NCBI RefSeq assembly: GCF_000244975.1
Contig: NZ_CM001440.1
Coordinates: 3,332,325 to 3,396,324 of the forward strand
Direction: 5' to 3'
Length of the DNA stretch: 64,000 nucleotides
Origin: Saccharomonospora cyanea NA-134
GTDB lineage: Bacteria; Actinomycetota; Actinomycetes; Mycobacteriales; Pseudonocardiaceae
Shown: positions 16,695-25,691 of the stretch, one piece after another
How the letters are laid out: each line of letters begins with the position of its first letter
Position numbering within the stretch: position 1 is the stretch's first letter
Position numbers and translations under genes: made by a program
Notes under the pieces: generated by a model
Told to the model about the DNA's origin: nothing
What the model saw: the letters and a program-made list of their open reading frames with translations, nothing else
Database searches by the model: none

Positions 16695-17561
16695 CTAGCC
16701 GTCCCGGCACTGGTCCCGGACCTCGGGGAGCCGCTGGAAGCCTGCCGACTCGTAGGTGGCGACGGCGCCGACGTTGGAGCTCGGGGTGTACACGATCGCG
16801 CTCGACGAACCCAGCTCCCGGAGTGCGGCCGCCGCAGCGAGGGTGATCGCCTTGCCGTAGCCGTGCCCTCGATGGTCCCGGTGCACACCCATCGGCTCCA
16901 GCAACCCGGGCTTCCCCGGACCGGCCGACCACACCGTCACCACCGCCACCGCGTCGCCCTGGTCGTCGTACGCGGCCAGGCACCGGGCGTCGGCGTACGG
17001 CGGTCCGGCCGCCATCGCGTGCCAGCGCTCGTCCGTGAACGTCGACCCCTCGAACGATGCCCGCAGCACGGCCGTCCACACCGAGGCCTGCTCCGGTCCG
17101 ATCATCTCGACCCGCACGCCCGGGTCCTTCACCGGCTCCCTGAGGTCGCGGCGCAGCGGCGTCCACGGCTCGTCGAAGTGCCAGCCGTGCTCGGACAGCA
17201 GGTCCTGGACCAGGGCACCCACCGGGGACTCGACCGCCACCCTCCCCTCGCCCAGCACGCCGCGCTCCGGCTCGGTCAGGTCCCCTGCCAGCCGCCGCGC
17301 CAACTCCTCGTCCCGACGGGCGTCCGGCGCGATCGTCAGCCGCACCAGCCCGGGACCATCCAGCAACCCGACGGCGAGGATCCGGCCGTCCCGGCTCCAC
17401 GTCCGGACCGCCGCGGCCGTCGCCTCCGCACCGAACCGGTGGAACCACCCCAGATCTCCCGGATGCAGTTGCCACGGAGCCCCGTCGTGCTGCCACTCCC
17501 GCAGTACACCCACAGCCTCGCTCAGCCCGTCGACCCCCGGCTTGCCCAGCACGATCGCCAT
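16695..17561 (-). CDS. GNAT-family N-acetyltransferase (two-domain)
   Basis: A 288-residue protein. The C-terminal half is a full GNAT domain with the acetyl-CoA loop VHRDHRGHGYGKAIT and the motif B pattern YTPSSNVGAVATYESAGFQ. The N-terminal half looks like a second, degenerate GNAT-type domain. The acceptor is unknown. I start at ATG 17561 (MAIVLGKPGV), with GAGGTGGG upstream; an ATG at 17597 is possible. It is 94 bp upstream of the VOC gene on the same strand and could be cotranscribed. Confidence 0.82.
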   Translation of the reverse strand: MAIVLGKPGVDGLSEAVGVLREWQHDGAPWQLHPGDLGWFHRFGAEATAAAVRTWSRDGRILAVGLLDGPGLVRLTIAPDARRDEELARRLAGDLTEPERGVLGEGRVAVESPVGALVQDLLSEHGWHFDEPWTPLRRDLREPVKDPGVRVEMIGPEQASVWTAVLRASFEGSTFTDERWHAMAAGPPYADARCLAAYDDQGDAVAVVTVWSAGPGKPGLLEPMGVHRDHRGHGYGKAITLAAAAALRELGSSSAIVYTPSSNVGAVATYESAGFQRLPEVRDQCRDG

Positions 17562-17713
17562 GGCCCGAGCCCACCTCACCACGCCGTCCGTCCGCAACCG
17601 GTTTTCCGGCTCGTGCGGCGTCGGCGACGTACCCGGCTTGAGGGTTCTCCCTGTCCGACCTGCCCGGATCTCTGAGAAGTTTCCACCGATCGTTCAACGA
17701 TACCGTCGAGGTC

Positions 17714-18295
17714 ATGACCGGAGTGGACAGAAGTCCGACGCTGGAACTGAGCATGGCCGAGTTGCGCGAGGTCACGGGTTACGCCGTGGCCTGCGCGGAA
17801 CCCGCACTGGCGATCTTCGAGCGGGAACACCCCGAGGATCGGCGCCCACGGGCCGCGGTCGACGCCGCGCGGGCGTTCGCGGAGGGAGCCAGGCGGACCA
17901 AGGTGATCCGTGACACCGCGTGGGCGGCGCACCGGGCGTTTCAACAGACCCGCGACGCGGGACAGACCGCGGCGAGCGACGCCGCGCGCGCTGCCGTCGC
18001 CGCGGCCAGTGCGGCGTTCCTCCATCCGCTGGCGAAAGCCACACAGGTGCTGCACATCCTCGGCTCCGCCGCCCACGCGGCTCGAGCGTTCGAGTTCGAT
18101 GCCGGCGAGGACCACCACGTCGGTGCCGACTACATCGAGAAGGCACGGGCTCTGGCCGGCCCCGTCGTGGTGAGCGTCCTGACGCGCTACCCGAACGCCC
18201 CGGGTGGTCGCGGCCGTGTGGGAGAGCTGTTGCGGAGCCTGGACACGTCGTTGCGGCAGGGAGGCGAAGTGAGTCCTCAGGTCGTGCCCGACTGA
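17714..18295 (+). CDS. Putative immunity protein, Imm5-like
   Basis: A 193-residue, alpha-helical, Ala/Arg-rich protein. The ordered motifs ELREVTGYAVACAEPAL, DAARAFAEGARRTK, DTAWAAHRA and HPLAKATQVLHILGSAAHAARA match a family often annotated as putative immunity proteins of polymorphic toxin systems. No toxin gene is visible on either side, so it may be an orphan immunity or have another role. A TACCGT box at 17701-17706 ends seven bases before the ATG, and a GAGGT site overlaps this gap. Confidence 0.65.
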   Translation: MTGVDRSPTLELSMAELREVTGYAVACAEPALAIFEREHPEDRRPRAAVDAARAFAEGARRTKVIRDTAWAAHRAFQQTRDAGQTAASDAARAAVAAASAAFLHPLAKATQVLHILGSAAHAARAFEFDAGEDHHVGADYIEKARALAGPVVVSVLTRYPNAPGGRGRVGELLRSLDTSLRQGGEVSPQVVPD

Positions 18296-18369
18296 GTCCC
18301 CCACGACACCGTGTTTTCGTCCTGCACACGATGGTCACGGCCCGGCTGGTGACAACCGAAGCGACGAGA

Positions 18370-18849
18370 TCAGCTCCCCGGCCGCCTGTTCGGACACTCG
18401 GCCTCGGTCCAGGTCGCGGTCAAATCACGACCGACCACAGTGAGCGATCCACCGAGGAAGCCGATCTCGTGGCTGCAACCGTGCTCGTGGGGCAGGATCT
18501 CGTCTAGCGTGACCGCACGGAAGCTGGTCCAGTCGGAGGTGTCGACCGGGTCGAGGCTGAGACTGCTGACACCGACGTAGCGGATGCTCAAGTCCTCCTC
18601 GTGCTTCCAACAGTTGTGACGGAAGCCGAGGCGGAGCCAACTTTCGCCGTCGGCTTCTCCGCGCTGCAGCGTGGCGGGCTCCAGGTCCTTCACACACCTC
18701 CGGCCGAAGAAGTCGTAATGGTCGGGATCGGTGGCGAATGCCCGCGCGCCAGACGGAAGAGCACCGGCCAGCGTGGGCAACAGAGCAAGATATGCGGCAG
18801 GGTCGAGGAAGTTGCCGGTGCTGGTGCTCTCCACCCTGACGTGTCTCAT
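18370..18849 (-). CDS. Hypothetical protein
   Basis: A 159-residue soluble protein I do not recognise. It begins MRHVRVESTSTG, contains a HYDFFGRRCVKDLE segment, and is rich in aromatic residues and His/Cys (FRHNCWKHEEDLS, HEHGCSHEIGFLGG), which might bind metal or simply reflect a compact beta-sandwich. The ATG at 18849 has GGAGAGG about 9 bases upstream. It converges with the immunity-like gene. No function is proposed. Confidence 0.65.
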   Translation of the reverse strand: MRHVRVESTSTGNFLDPAAYLALLPTLAGALPSGARAFATDPDHYDFFGRRCVKDLEPATLQRGEADGESWLRLGFRHNCWKHEEDLSIRYVGVSSLSLDPVDTSDWTSFRAVTLDEILPHEHGCSHEIGFLGGSLTVVGRDLTATWTEAECPNRRPGS

Positions 18850-19323
18850 CGCTGCCTGCCTCTCCTTCGGCACCACCACAGGCACCGGGTCCGGTGCTGA
18901 AGTAAGCACACGCGGACCGAGCGCCTCACCTGGGAGGCGCCCCTTACTCCTGCGATTCGGCTCGTCGAGCCTCAGGCGGCCTGGACGCCGGTTTCGGGCA
19001 GCACGATCATCGCACGCCGACGAGTGCTGCCCGACCCGGTCGCTCCCCTCCCCACCACATCGGGACGGGGACGGTGACCGGGCCAGGCACTGGCTACGAC
19101 TGCGAGTCACGCGTACCGGCCCGAGGCCGGTCGGCTGAGCGTAGTCGCGGGGTCGACGACGTCACCGACTCACCGGCTCGCGGCGTGAGTCGAGCGGGCT
19201 CGATGAGGCGCCGATGCGCGTGCTCGACGGCCGAACCGCGACGACCACCTCGGCCCGTCCTATCGTGTCCGTACCCCGCGACGGCGGACACGTGTGCAGG
19301 AACTGCGGACACGGCGTGAGGTT
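18850..19323. other. 474-bp non-coding region
   Basis: No gene, RNA or clear hairpin terminator can be supported. It must hold the promoter of the minus-strand gene starting at 18849 and the 3' end of the sugar-utilisation operon ending at 19324. Frames here (for example 19094-19708 minus) are shadows that extend into the GH31 gene. Confidence 0.5.
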
Positions 19324-21321
19324 TCAGCCGGCCACCGGGACCGGGGCACCGTCGCGCAGAAAGACCGGGATGCGGTCGAGAGGCGCGTCGGCCCGCACCG
19401 TGGTGCCGCCCTCGTGCTCCTTCCCCGTCCAGGCGTCGGTCCAGGCCGCCCCCTCCGGCAGGTACACCTCCCTGGAGCGGGCGCCCGCCTCCAGCACGGG
19501 AGCCACCAGCACGTCGGGGCCGAGCAGGAACTGGTCGTCGACCTCCCACGTCCGCGCGTCGCTCGGGTGGTCCACGAACAACGGCCGCATCGGCGGCACC
19601 CCGGTCTCGTGTGCCACGCGCATCTGCTCCGCGAGGTACGGCCGCAGCCGCTCCCGCAGGGCCAACGTGCGGGTGAGGTGCTCCAGCACCTCCTCGCCGT
19701 ACGACCACACCTCGTTCGGCCCGCCGGTCATGTCGGGGCCGAACGGCATGCGAGGCTCACGCACCCCGTGCAGGCGGAACAGCGGACAGAAGGCACCGTA
19801 GGAGAACCACCGCACGAGCAGTTCCCGGTACTCCGGCGAGTCCGGATCGCCACCGTGGAACCCACCGATGTCGGTGGTCCACCACGGGATGCCGGACAAC
19901 GCGATGTTCAGCCCCGCGCGCACCTGGGCCCGCAGTGACTCCCACGTCGGTGGGATATCGCCGGACCAGACGGCCGCGCCGTAACGCTGGCTGCCCGCCC
20001 ACGCCGATCGGCACAGCAGCACCACGTCCTCGCCCTCGACGCGCGCCCCCTCGAAGAACGTGCGGGCGTTCTCCCTCGGATACAGGCACGCCACCTCGGT
20101 GCCCGGTCCGGCCGCGAAACTGAGGTTGTGCGGGTGTCCCGGCTGCAGCTCGGGTTCGCAGCCGTCCAGCCAGAACGCCCGGATCCCGAGGTCGAAGTAG
20201 TTCCGCTTGGCGGTCTTCCACACGAACTCGCGGGCGGCGGGCTCGGTGGGGTCGTAGAACGCGACGGGCATCTCCGCGCCCATGCCCTTGTCGTGCCACG
20301 GCGCGTGCAGGGGCACGCCGCGTTCGGTGCCGACGAGCAACCCAGCGTCCCGCATCGTCGGGTAGTTCTCGCTCAGGGGGCTGACCGACGGCCACACCGA
20401 CACCAGCAGCTTCACCCCGAGCTCGTCGAGTTCGGCGATCATGGCCTCGGGGTCGGGCCAGTCGGCGGGGTCGAAGCGCCAGTCGCCGAGGTGGGTCCAG
20501 TGGAAGAAGTCGACCACGATCACCGACAGCGGCAACCCCCTGCGCCGGTGTTCCCTGGCCACCTCCAGCAGCTCCTCCTGGTTTCGGTAGCGCAGTTTCG
20601 ACTGCCAGAAGCCGGTGGCCCACTCCGGCAGCACGGGCGGGTGGCCCGTGGCGTCGGCGTAGTGCGCGAGCACGTCGGCGGGCCCGTCACCCGTCGTGAC
20701 CCAGTAGTCGATCTGGCGAGCGCTGTCGGCGACCCACCGGGTGCCGTTCTCGGCCAACTCGACCCGGCCCACTCCGGGCATGTTCCACAGCAGGCCGTAG
20801 CCTCGGCTGGACACGAGGAACGGGATCGACACCTCGGCGTTGCGCTGCACGAGGTCGAGCACCATGCCCTTCTGGTCGAGCCTGCCGTGGGAGTGCTGGC
20901 CCAGCCCGAAGAGACGCTCACCGTCGTAGGCGGCGAACCGCTGCTCCAGCCGCGCGTAGCCACCGCCGTGGGCCTGGAACACGCGCGCACCCGGCCACCA
21001 GAAGTGGGCCTGCTGCTCGGCGAGCAGTTCCTCCCCGGTGTCGCTGCGTTCGAACCGCACCAACGCGACGACACCGGTGTCGGTGGGCACCTTCTCGACC
21101 ACGGCCGTCAGCGCGCCGTTGGTGATACGTCCCGACGCCTCCCCGACCCACACGGTGGGCTGGGCGGGCTTCGGCTCGACGAGCGCTCCAGGCACGTCCT
21201 CGACGATCCGGTGCTGCCCGACGCGCACCCGCAGGCTGTCGGGTCCCCACGGCTCGATCCGCAGGACCTCGTGACGCACCCGGACCTCGAGTACCTGCCC
21301 ACCGTTCCGGCTTTCGATCAT
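19324..21321 (-). CDS. Glycoside hydrolase family 31 (alpha-xylosidase/alpha-glucosidase type)
   Basis: A 665-residue GH31 enzyme hydrolysing a terminal alpha-glycosidic bond. An N-terminal beta-sandwich leads into a barrel starting near WATGFWQSKLRY. The catalytic nucleophile is the Asp in RAFWLDGCEPE and the acid/base is the Asp in AVWSGDIPPTW. There is no signal peptide, so it is cytoplasmic and should act on oligosaccharides brought in by the ABC importer encoded just upstream (25-bp gap, same operon). Xylosidase versus glucosidase cannot be settled from motifs. The start ATG 21321 gives MIESRNGGQVLEV. Confidence 0.9.
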   Translation of the reverse strand: MIESRNGGQVLEVRVRHEVLRIEPWGPDSLRVRVGQHRIVEDVPGALVEPKPAQPTVWVGEASGRITNGALTAVVEKVPTDTGVVALVRFERSDTGEELLAEQQAHFWWPGARVFQAHGGGYARLEQRFAAYDGERLFGLGQHSHGRLDQKGMVLDLVQRNAEVSIPFLVSSRGYGLLWNMPGVGRVELAENGTRWVADSARQIDYWVTTGDGPADVLAHYADATGHPPVLPEWATGFWQSKLRYRNQEELLEVAREHRRRGLPLSVIVVDFFHWTHLGDWRFDPADWPDPEAMIAELDELGVKLLVSVWPSVSPLSENYPTMRDAGLLVGTERGVPLHAPWHDKGMGAEMPVAFYDPTEPAAREFVWKTAKRNYFDLGIRAFWLDGCEPELQPGHPHNLSFAAGPGTEVACLYPRENARTFFEGARVEGEDVVLLCRSAWAGSQRYGAAVWSGDIPPTWESLRAQVRAGLNIALSGIPWWTTDIGGFHGGDPDSPEYRELLVRWFSYGAFCPLFRLHGVREPRMPFGPDMTGGPNEVWSYGEEVLEHLTRTLALRERLRPYLAEQMRVAHETGVPPMRPLFVDHPSDARTWEVDDQFLLGPDVLVAPVLEAGARSREVYLPEGAAWTDAWTGKEHEGGTTVRADAPLDRIPVFLRDGAPVPVAG

Positions 21322-21346
21322 GCTTGTCTCCCTTGTCGAGTAGGCG

Positions 21347-22174
21347 TCATTCCTTGATCGCGCCGCCCGTGACGCCCGCGACCACGTACCGCTGCGCGAT
21401 GACGAGCAGGACGGCGGCGGGGACCGAGGCCAGTACGGCGGTGGCGAGCACGGCGTTCCAGTCGGCGCTCTGGTTGCCGATGAAGCGGTAGATGCCCACG
21501 GTGATCGGCTCGAACGACCGGCCGGTGGTCAGCGTGACGGCGAACAGGAAGTCCGCCCACGCGAACAGGAACGAGAACAGTCCCGCCGTCACCGTCGCGT
21601 TACGGCTGATCGGCACGATCACGGAGACGAACGTGCGCCAGTGCCCCGCACCGTCGACCCGCGCGGCCTCGCCGAGTTCGCGCGGGATCGACACCATGAA
21701 GGCCCTCAGTACGAGAACCGCGAAGGGGATCGTCGCCGTCGAGTCGGCGAGGATCAGGGCGAGGTAGCTGTCGATGAGCCCCAGGTTGGCGAACATCTCG
21801 TACAGCGCGTTCGCCATCACGATGCCCGGGATCATCTGCACGATGAGCAGGACGAAGATCACCGGCTGGGCGCCGCGGAAGCGTAACTGCGCCAACGCGT
21901 ACGACGCGGGCAGCGCGACGAGCAGCGACACCACGACGGTTCCCGTGGCCACGACGAGACTCGCCAGCAGGTGTTCACCCTGACTCGAGAACGCCTTCAC
22001 GTACCCGTCGGCGGTGCCGTGCACGGGGAACCAGCTCGGCGAGGAGTCCAGGAGCGCCCCGCTGGGCTGCAAGGACGCGTTGATCATCCAGTAGAAGGGG
22101 AACAGCAGCACCACGACGATCACCACGCCGAGGCCCGTGCGCGCCCAACGCCGTGCGTTTCCACGTGTTCTCAT
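21347..22174 (-). CDS. ABC sugar transporter permease (MalG/AraQ type)
   Basis: A 275-residue permease with about six membrane segments and the EAA loop ELGEAARVDGAGHWRTFVSVIVP that contacts the ATPase. This is the MalG/UgpE-like half of a CUT1 carbohydrate importer. ATG 22174 overlaps the stop of the MalF-type permease gene by 4 bp. No ATPase gene is in the operon, as is common in actinobacteria that share an MsiK-type ATPase among CUT1 importers. Confidence 0.93.
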   Translation of the reverse strand: MRTRGNARRWARTGLGVVIVVVLLFPFYWMINASLQPSGALLDSSPSWFPVHGTADGYVKAFSSQGEHLLASLVVATGTVVVSLLVALPASYALAQLRFRGAQPVIFVLLIVQMIPGIVMANALYEMFANLGLIDSYLALILADSTATIPFAVLVLRAFMVSIPRELGEAARVDGAGHWRTFVSVIVPISRNATVTAGLFSFLFAWADFLFAVTLTTGRSFEPITVGIYRFIGNQSADWNAVLATAVLASVPAAVLLVIAQRYVVAGVTGGAIKE

Positions 22175-23133
22175 CGGCCCGCCTCCGCGATCGTCGACCG
22201 GGCCGACCGCAGGTAGAGCAGGCCGAACACGGTCGCCACGAGCACCAGCAGGTTGCCCACCGCCGCACCCTGACCGAACACGAACTGGCCGTCGAACGAC
22301 AATTGGTAGGACCAGGTCGTCAACGTCTGCGTCGCGTCGGCGGGCCCGCCCCCGGTGACCACCATGATCACGTCGAACACCTTGATCGTGTAGACGAGGC
22401 CGAGCATCAGCACCACCGCCGTCACCGGGCGCAGCATGGGCCAGGTGACGTGCCGGAACCGCTGCCACGCCCCGGCTCCGTCCAGCTCCGCCGCCTCGGA
22501 CAACGACTTCGGTACCGCCTTCAACCCGCCGTGCAGGATCACCAGGTTGAATGGGATGCCGATCCAGATGTTCACGATGATCACCGCCGGTAGTGCCCAG
22601 CCGGGGTCGGTGAGCCACGGCGCGCCCTCGTCGGCCAGCCCCACCGCCCGCAGTGCGGCGTTGATGACGCCGTGGTCCTTGTCGAGCATCCACCGCCACA
22701 CCGCGCCGCTGACCACCAGCGGCAGCAGCCAGGGCAGCAGGAGCAGCGACCGCAGCAGGCCGCTTCCCGGGAAGCGGCCGTTGAAGAACAGCGCGAGTGC
22801 CAGGCCGATCCCGAACTGGAAGGCGATCGAGAACACCGTGAACAGCACGGTGTTGAGCACCGCCTCGCCGAACAACGGGTGCCGGACCACCGCGAGGTAG
22901 TTGTCCCAGCCGACGAACGGCGCCTCTCCCGTGTAGAACGAGCGGACGGAGTATTCGCGCAGGCTCATCGCCACGTTGTTCACCAGCGGGAACCCGAAGA
23001 ACAACCCGACGTACACCACGGCTGGCAGCAGGAAGAGCAGTGCCGCGAGGCGTTCGCGCGAGCGCCGGGAACGCTGCCGCCGGGGCCGGGTCACCTCCGG
23101 CGTCCGGGCGGGAGTCGCGACGGCGGTACTCAT
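22171..23133 (-). CDS. ABC sugar transporter permease (MalF/UgpA type)
   Basis: A 320-residue permease whose hydrophilic N-terminus is rich in Arg/Pro before the first membrane segment (LAALLFLLPAVVYVGLFFGFP). The EAA loop reads SLSEAAELDGAGAWQRFRHVTWP. It is the MalF-like partner of the following permease. The start at 23133 overlaps the binding-protein stop by 4 bp, so the three importer genes are tightly coupled. Confidence 0.93.
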   Translation of the reverse strand: MSTAVATPARTPEVTRPRRQRSRRSRERLAALLFLLPAVVYVGLFFGFPLVNNVAMSLREYSVRSFYTGEAPFVGWDNYLAVVRHPLFGEAVLNTVLFTVFSIAFQFGIGLALALFFNGRFPGSGLLRSLLLLPWLLPLVVSGAVWRWMLDKDHGVINAALRAVGLADEGAPWLTDPGWALPAVIIVNIWIGIPFNLVILHGGLKAVPKSLSEAAELDGAGAWQRFRHVTWPMLRPVTAVVLMLGLVYTIKVFDVIMVVTGGGPADATQTLTTWSYQLSFDGQFVFGQGAAVGNLLVLVATVFGLLYLRSARSTIAEAGR

Positions 23134-24359
23134 CGCGGGCCGGCCTGTTCCTGTGCCTGCCGCAACGCCTCCCTCGGGGACTGCTCACCGGTCAGCGCCG
23201 CCTGAAGCGCCCTCGCGAGTCCCTGGGAGACGGCGGGGTACTCCTCGCCCAGTTCCGCGGTGCGCGACCGGGCCGTCTCCACCTGGCGAACGAACGGCTC
23301 CATCTCGGGATGCCGCTCGACGAACGTCTCCCCCACCGAACCCCGGGACGGCACGTAGGCGTGCGCGGCGTCCCAGGCCAGCATGTTGTCCTCGGAGAGG
23401 ATGCACGACAGCACCTTCGCCGCCGACTCCTGGCGTCCCGGCCCGGTGGCGGGGATGACCCCGACCTCACCGCCGAGCGCCACCACCGGTTCGGCGCCTT
23501 CCTCGGGAACCGGGACGGGAACGACGCCGTACTCGGGCCCCTCCTCGTCCAACCGTGCGAGGTTCCACGAGCCGTTGACCATCATGGCGGCGTTGCCCGC
23601 GACGAACTGGTCGGCGACGTCGTTCTGGTTCCAGTTCACCACCGACTCGGACGCTCCGCCCGACTCCACGAGCGAGACCACGAACTCCAGGGCCTCGACG
23701 GCGGCGTCGGAGTCCAGAGCGGATAGTTCGGCGCCGTTGCTCCAGAAGAACGGCAGGAACTGCCACGTGCCCTCCTCGGACGGGATGGCGGAGAAGGCGA
23801 GGCCGTAGCGGTCGCCACCCGACAGCTCCCGCGCCGCGTCGGCCAGCTCCTCCCATGTGGTGGGTGGTTCCAGCCCTGCCTCGGCGAACACCTCCTTGTT
23901 GTAGAACAGCGCGAGGTTGTTCACCCCCGGCGAGAGGCCGTAGATCTCGCCCTCGTACGTGCCCGCCTCCAGGATGCTGTCGTAGTAGCCCCGCGTGGGA
24001 ATGCCGTAGTCGGTCACCGGCGTGAGGGCGCCCGTGCTGGCGACCTGCTGGAGGGTCGGGTTGTCGAGGAAGACGAGGTCGGCCAGCGTGCGCGAACTAG
24101 CGTCCTTGAGGATCTTGGGCAACATCTGGTCCGTGGGCACCGTCTGCCGCTGCACGTCGATGCCGGTCTGCTCCGCGCAGGTGTCGAGGATCCGCTGCCA
24201 CGCGGCACTGCCCTGCTGGTCGGAGTAGTAGTCGAGGACCGTGATCCCGGTCGCCGGCTCGGACGACGTCGGCCCCGCGGCCGGGCCGCACGCCGTGGTC
24301 ACCAGCAACGCACTCGCGGCGACGCCTCCGGCCATCAGTTGTCGAGCCACTCTGCTCAT
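23130..24359 (-). CDS. ABC transporter sugar-binding lipoprotein
   Basis: A 409-residue extracellular solute-binding protein of family 1. The signal peptide ends in the lipobox VTTAC, giving a lipid-anchored receptor. The body has the usual two-lobe pattern (TDQMLPKILKDASS, LFYNKEVFAEAGLEPPTTWEEL, VAGNAAMMVNGSWNL). It captures the oligosaccharide for the two permeases that follow. AAGGAG lies seven bases before ATG 24359, and a LacI-type palindrome is centred about 47 bp upstream of the start, so this is the regulated head of the importer/GH31 operon. Confidence 0.92.
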   Translation of the reverse strand: MSRVARQLMAGGVAASALLVTTACGPAAGPTSSEPATGITVLDYYSDQQGSAAWQRILDTCAEQTGIDVQRQTVPTDQMLPKILKDASSRTLADLVFLDNPTLQQVASTGALTPVTDYGIPTRGYYDSILEAGTYEGEIYGLSPGVNNLALFYNKEVFAEAGLEPPTTWEELADAARELSGGDRYGLAFSAIPSEEGTWQFLPFFWSNGAELSALDSDAAVEALEFVVSLVESGGASESVVNWNQNDVADQFVAGNAAMMVNGSWNLARLDEEGPEYGVVPVPVPEEGAEPVVALGGEVGVIPATGPGRQESAAKVLSCILSEDNMLAWDAAHAYVPSRGSVGETFVERHPEMEPFVRQVETARSRTAELGEEYPAVSQGLARALQAALTGEQSPREALRQAQEQAGPR

Positions 24360-24399
24360 TCGTCACTCCTTCGGGAGGATACGCGCTTCCCAGGCCTCG

Positions 24400-24413
24400 T
24401 CGAAGCGCTTCGA
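24400..24413. promoter_or_regulatory. LacI-type operator before the importer operon
   Basis: TCGAAGCGCTTCGA is a perfect 14-bp palindrome with the central CG typical of LacI-family sites. It lies between the regulator gene and the binding-protein gene, 40 bp before the latter's start. Close variants occur before the regulator (25481-25494) and the GH3 gene (25658-25671). Confidence 0.8.
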
Positions 24414-24454
24414 TTCAGTTGTCCTCGACGTGCCCTGTGCCTTTCGAACGGGTC

Positions 24455-25459
24455 CTATCGGCGTGGTGCCGTGCTGCCGCCCTCACGCAATCGGGGCGAG
24501 AGCAGGCGCACCTCGGGCGCGGCGTCGCCCTGGAGCTGCCGGAGCACCATCTCCACCGCGATGCGGCCCACCTCGTCGGAGGGGATGGGCACCGCCGTCA
24601 GCGGTACCGCGAAACCGTCGGCCATGTCCTCGGGGCACACGGCCACCACGGAGACGTCCTCGGGGACCTTCCTGCCGCGTCGGTCGAGTTCGGAGAGCAC
24701 GGTGCCGAGCGCCGCCTCGTTGTGCACCACGATGCCCGTCACGTCCGGCTGTCGTGTCAGGACCTCGTCCAGGCACGCCCGCGCCGCCTCGTGGGAGGGC
24801 GGGCACGGGTACGTCCCGCCTCGCAGCCCGCGTTCCCGCACCGCGCCGTCGAACCCGTGCAGGAAGCGACCCGCGAAGCTCGTGCCCCGCTCGTACACGG
24901 TGGGCGAAGGGCCGACGAGCGCCACGTCGGTGTGCCCGAGGTCCGCGAGGTGGTGCACACAGCGGGCAGCGGCCGCATGGAAGTCCAGGTCCACACAGGA
25001 CAGGTCCTCCGGATCGTCGGGCACGCCGATGAGCACGGCGGGCCGCAACAGCGACCGCAGCACGGGAATCCTCGGCTCGTCGGCCTCGACGTCCATCACG
25101 AGGATCGCGTCGGCGATGGCGGACGCCGCGACGCGGCGCAGCCCCTGCGGCCCCTCGTCGTTGGTCAGCAGCAGCACGTCGTGGTCGTGCTCCCTGGCCG
25201 CCGTGACCACCGAGGTCACGAACCGCATCACCACGGGCACGTCGATGTCGGTGCGCAACGGCATCACGAGTGCGAGCACGTTCGTCCGGCTGCTGGCCAG
25301 CGCCCTGGCCCCGGCGTGTGGGTGGTAACCGAGCCTGCGGATGCTGGCCTCCACCCGACGCCGTGTCTCCGCGGAGATCGACCGCTTACCGGACAGCACG
25401 TAGGACACGGTGCTCGCGGACACACCCGCGTCACGGGCGACGTCGGCGATGGTCACCAT
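24455..25459 (-). CDS. LacI-family transcriptional regulator of the sugar locus
   Basis: A 334-residue repressor. The N-terminal helix-turn-helix and hinge read TIADVARDAGVSASTVSYVLSGKRSISAETRRRV, followed by a periplasmic-binding-protein-like effector domain (residues about 60-330). It presumably binds a sugar released by the enzymes or importer and then leaves its operators. Three matching palindromes lie before the importer operon, before this gene itself (autoregulation) and before the divergent GH3 gene. The importer operon begins 95 bp downstream on the same strand. Confidence 0.93.
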   Translation of the reverse strand: MVTIADVARDAGVSASTVSYVLSGKRSISAETRRRVEASIRRLGYHPHAGARALASSRTNVLALVMPLRTDIDVPVVMRFVTSVVTAAREHDHDVLLLTNDEGPQGLRRVAASAIADAILVMDVEADEPRIPVLRSLLRPAVLIGVPDDPEDLSCVDLDFHAAAARCVHHLADLGHTDVALVGPSPTVYERGTSFAGRFLHGFDGAVRERGLRGGTYPCPPSHEAARACLDEVLTRQPDVTGIVVHNEAALGTVLSELDRRGRKVPEDVSVVAVCPEDMADGFAVPLTAVPIPSDEVGRIAVEMVLRQLQGDAAPEVRLLSPRLREGGSTAPRR

Positions 25460-25480
25460 CTGCGGCCTCCCACTCCGCAG

Positions 25481-25494
25481 TCGAAGCGCATCGA
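25481..25494. promoter_or_regulatory. LacI-type operator before the lacI-family gene
   Basis: TCGAAGCGCATCGA matches the 24400 palindrome except for one base. It lies 21 bp upstream of the regulator start at 25459, suggesting autoregulation. Confidence 0.75.
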
Positions 25495-25657
25495 CTCGGT
25501 CGAGCGATTAGACCGTAGAGCACCTGTCAACCCGCACACAAGGATCACTGCCTCTTTTTCGTTTCTCACCAATACATTCGACGGTTGACCGACACGAGCG
25601 TGCGGTGGCATAGTCCGCTGCACCGCGCTCTACCTCAGTGGCAACGTCGCACATTTG

Positions 25658-25671
25658 TCGAAACGCTTCGA
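25658..25671. promoter_or_regulatory. LacI-type operator before the GH3 gene
   Basis: TCGAAACGCTTCGA differs from the 24400 palindrome at one position. It ends 20 bp before the ATG at 25692. A longer GH3 reading frame starting at 25638 would place this operator inside the coding region, which argues for the 25692 start. Confidence 0.75.
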
Positions 25672-25691
25672 CATGGAGGTGGCCCTTCCCC

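Noticed and set aside
25638-25691. Upstream ATG extension of the GH3 gene
   Set aside because: It would put the LacI operator in the coding region and precede the Tat signal; 25692 has the better ribosome-binding site.
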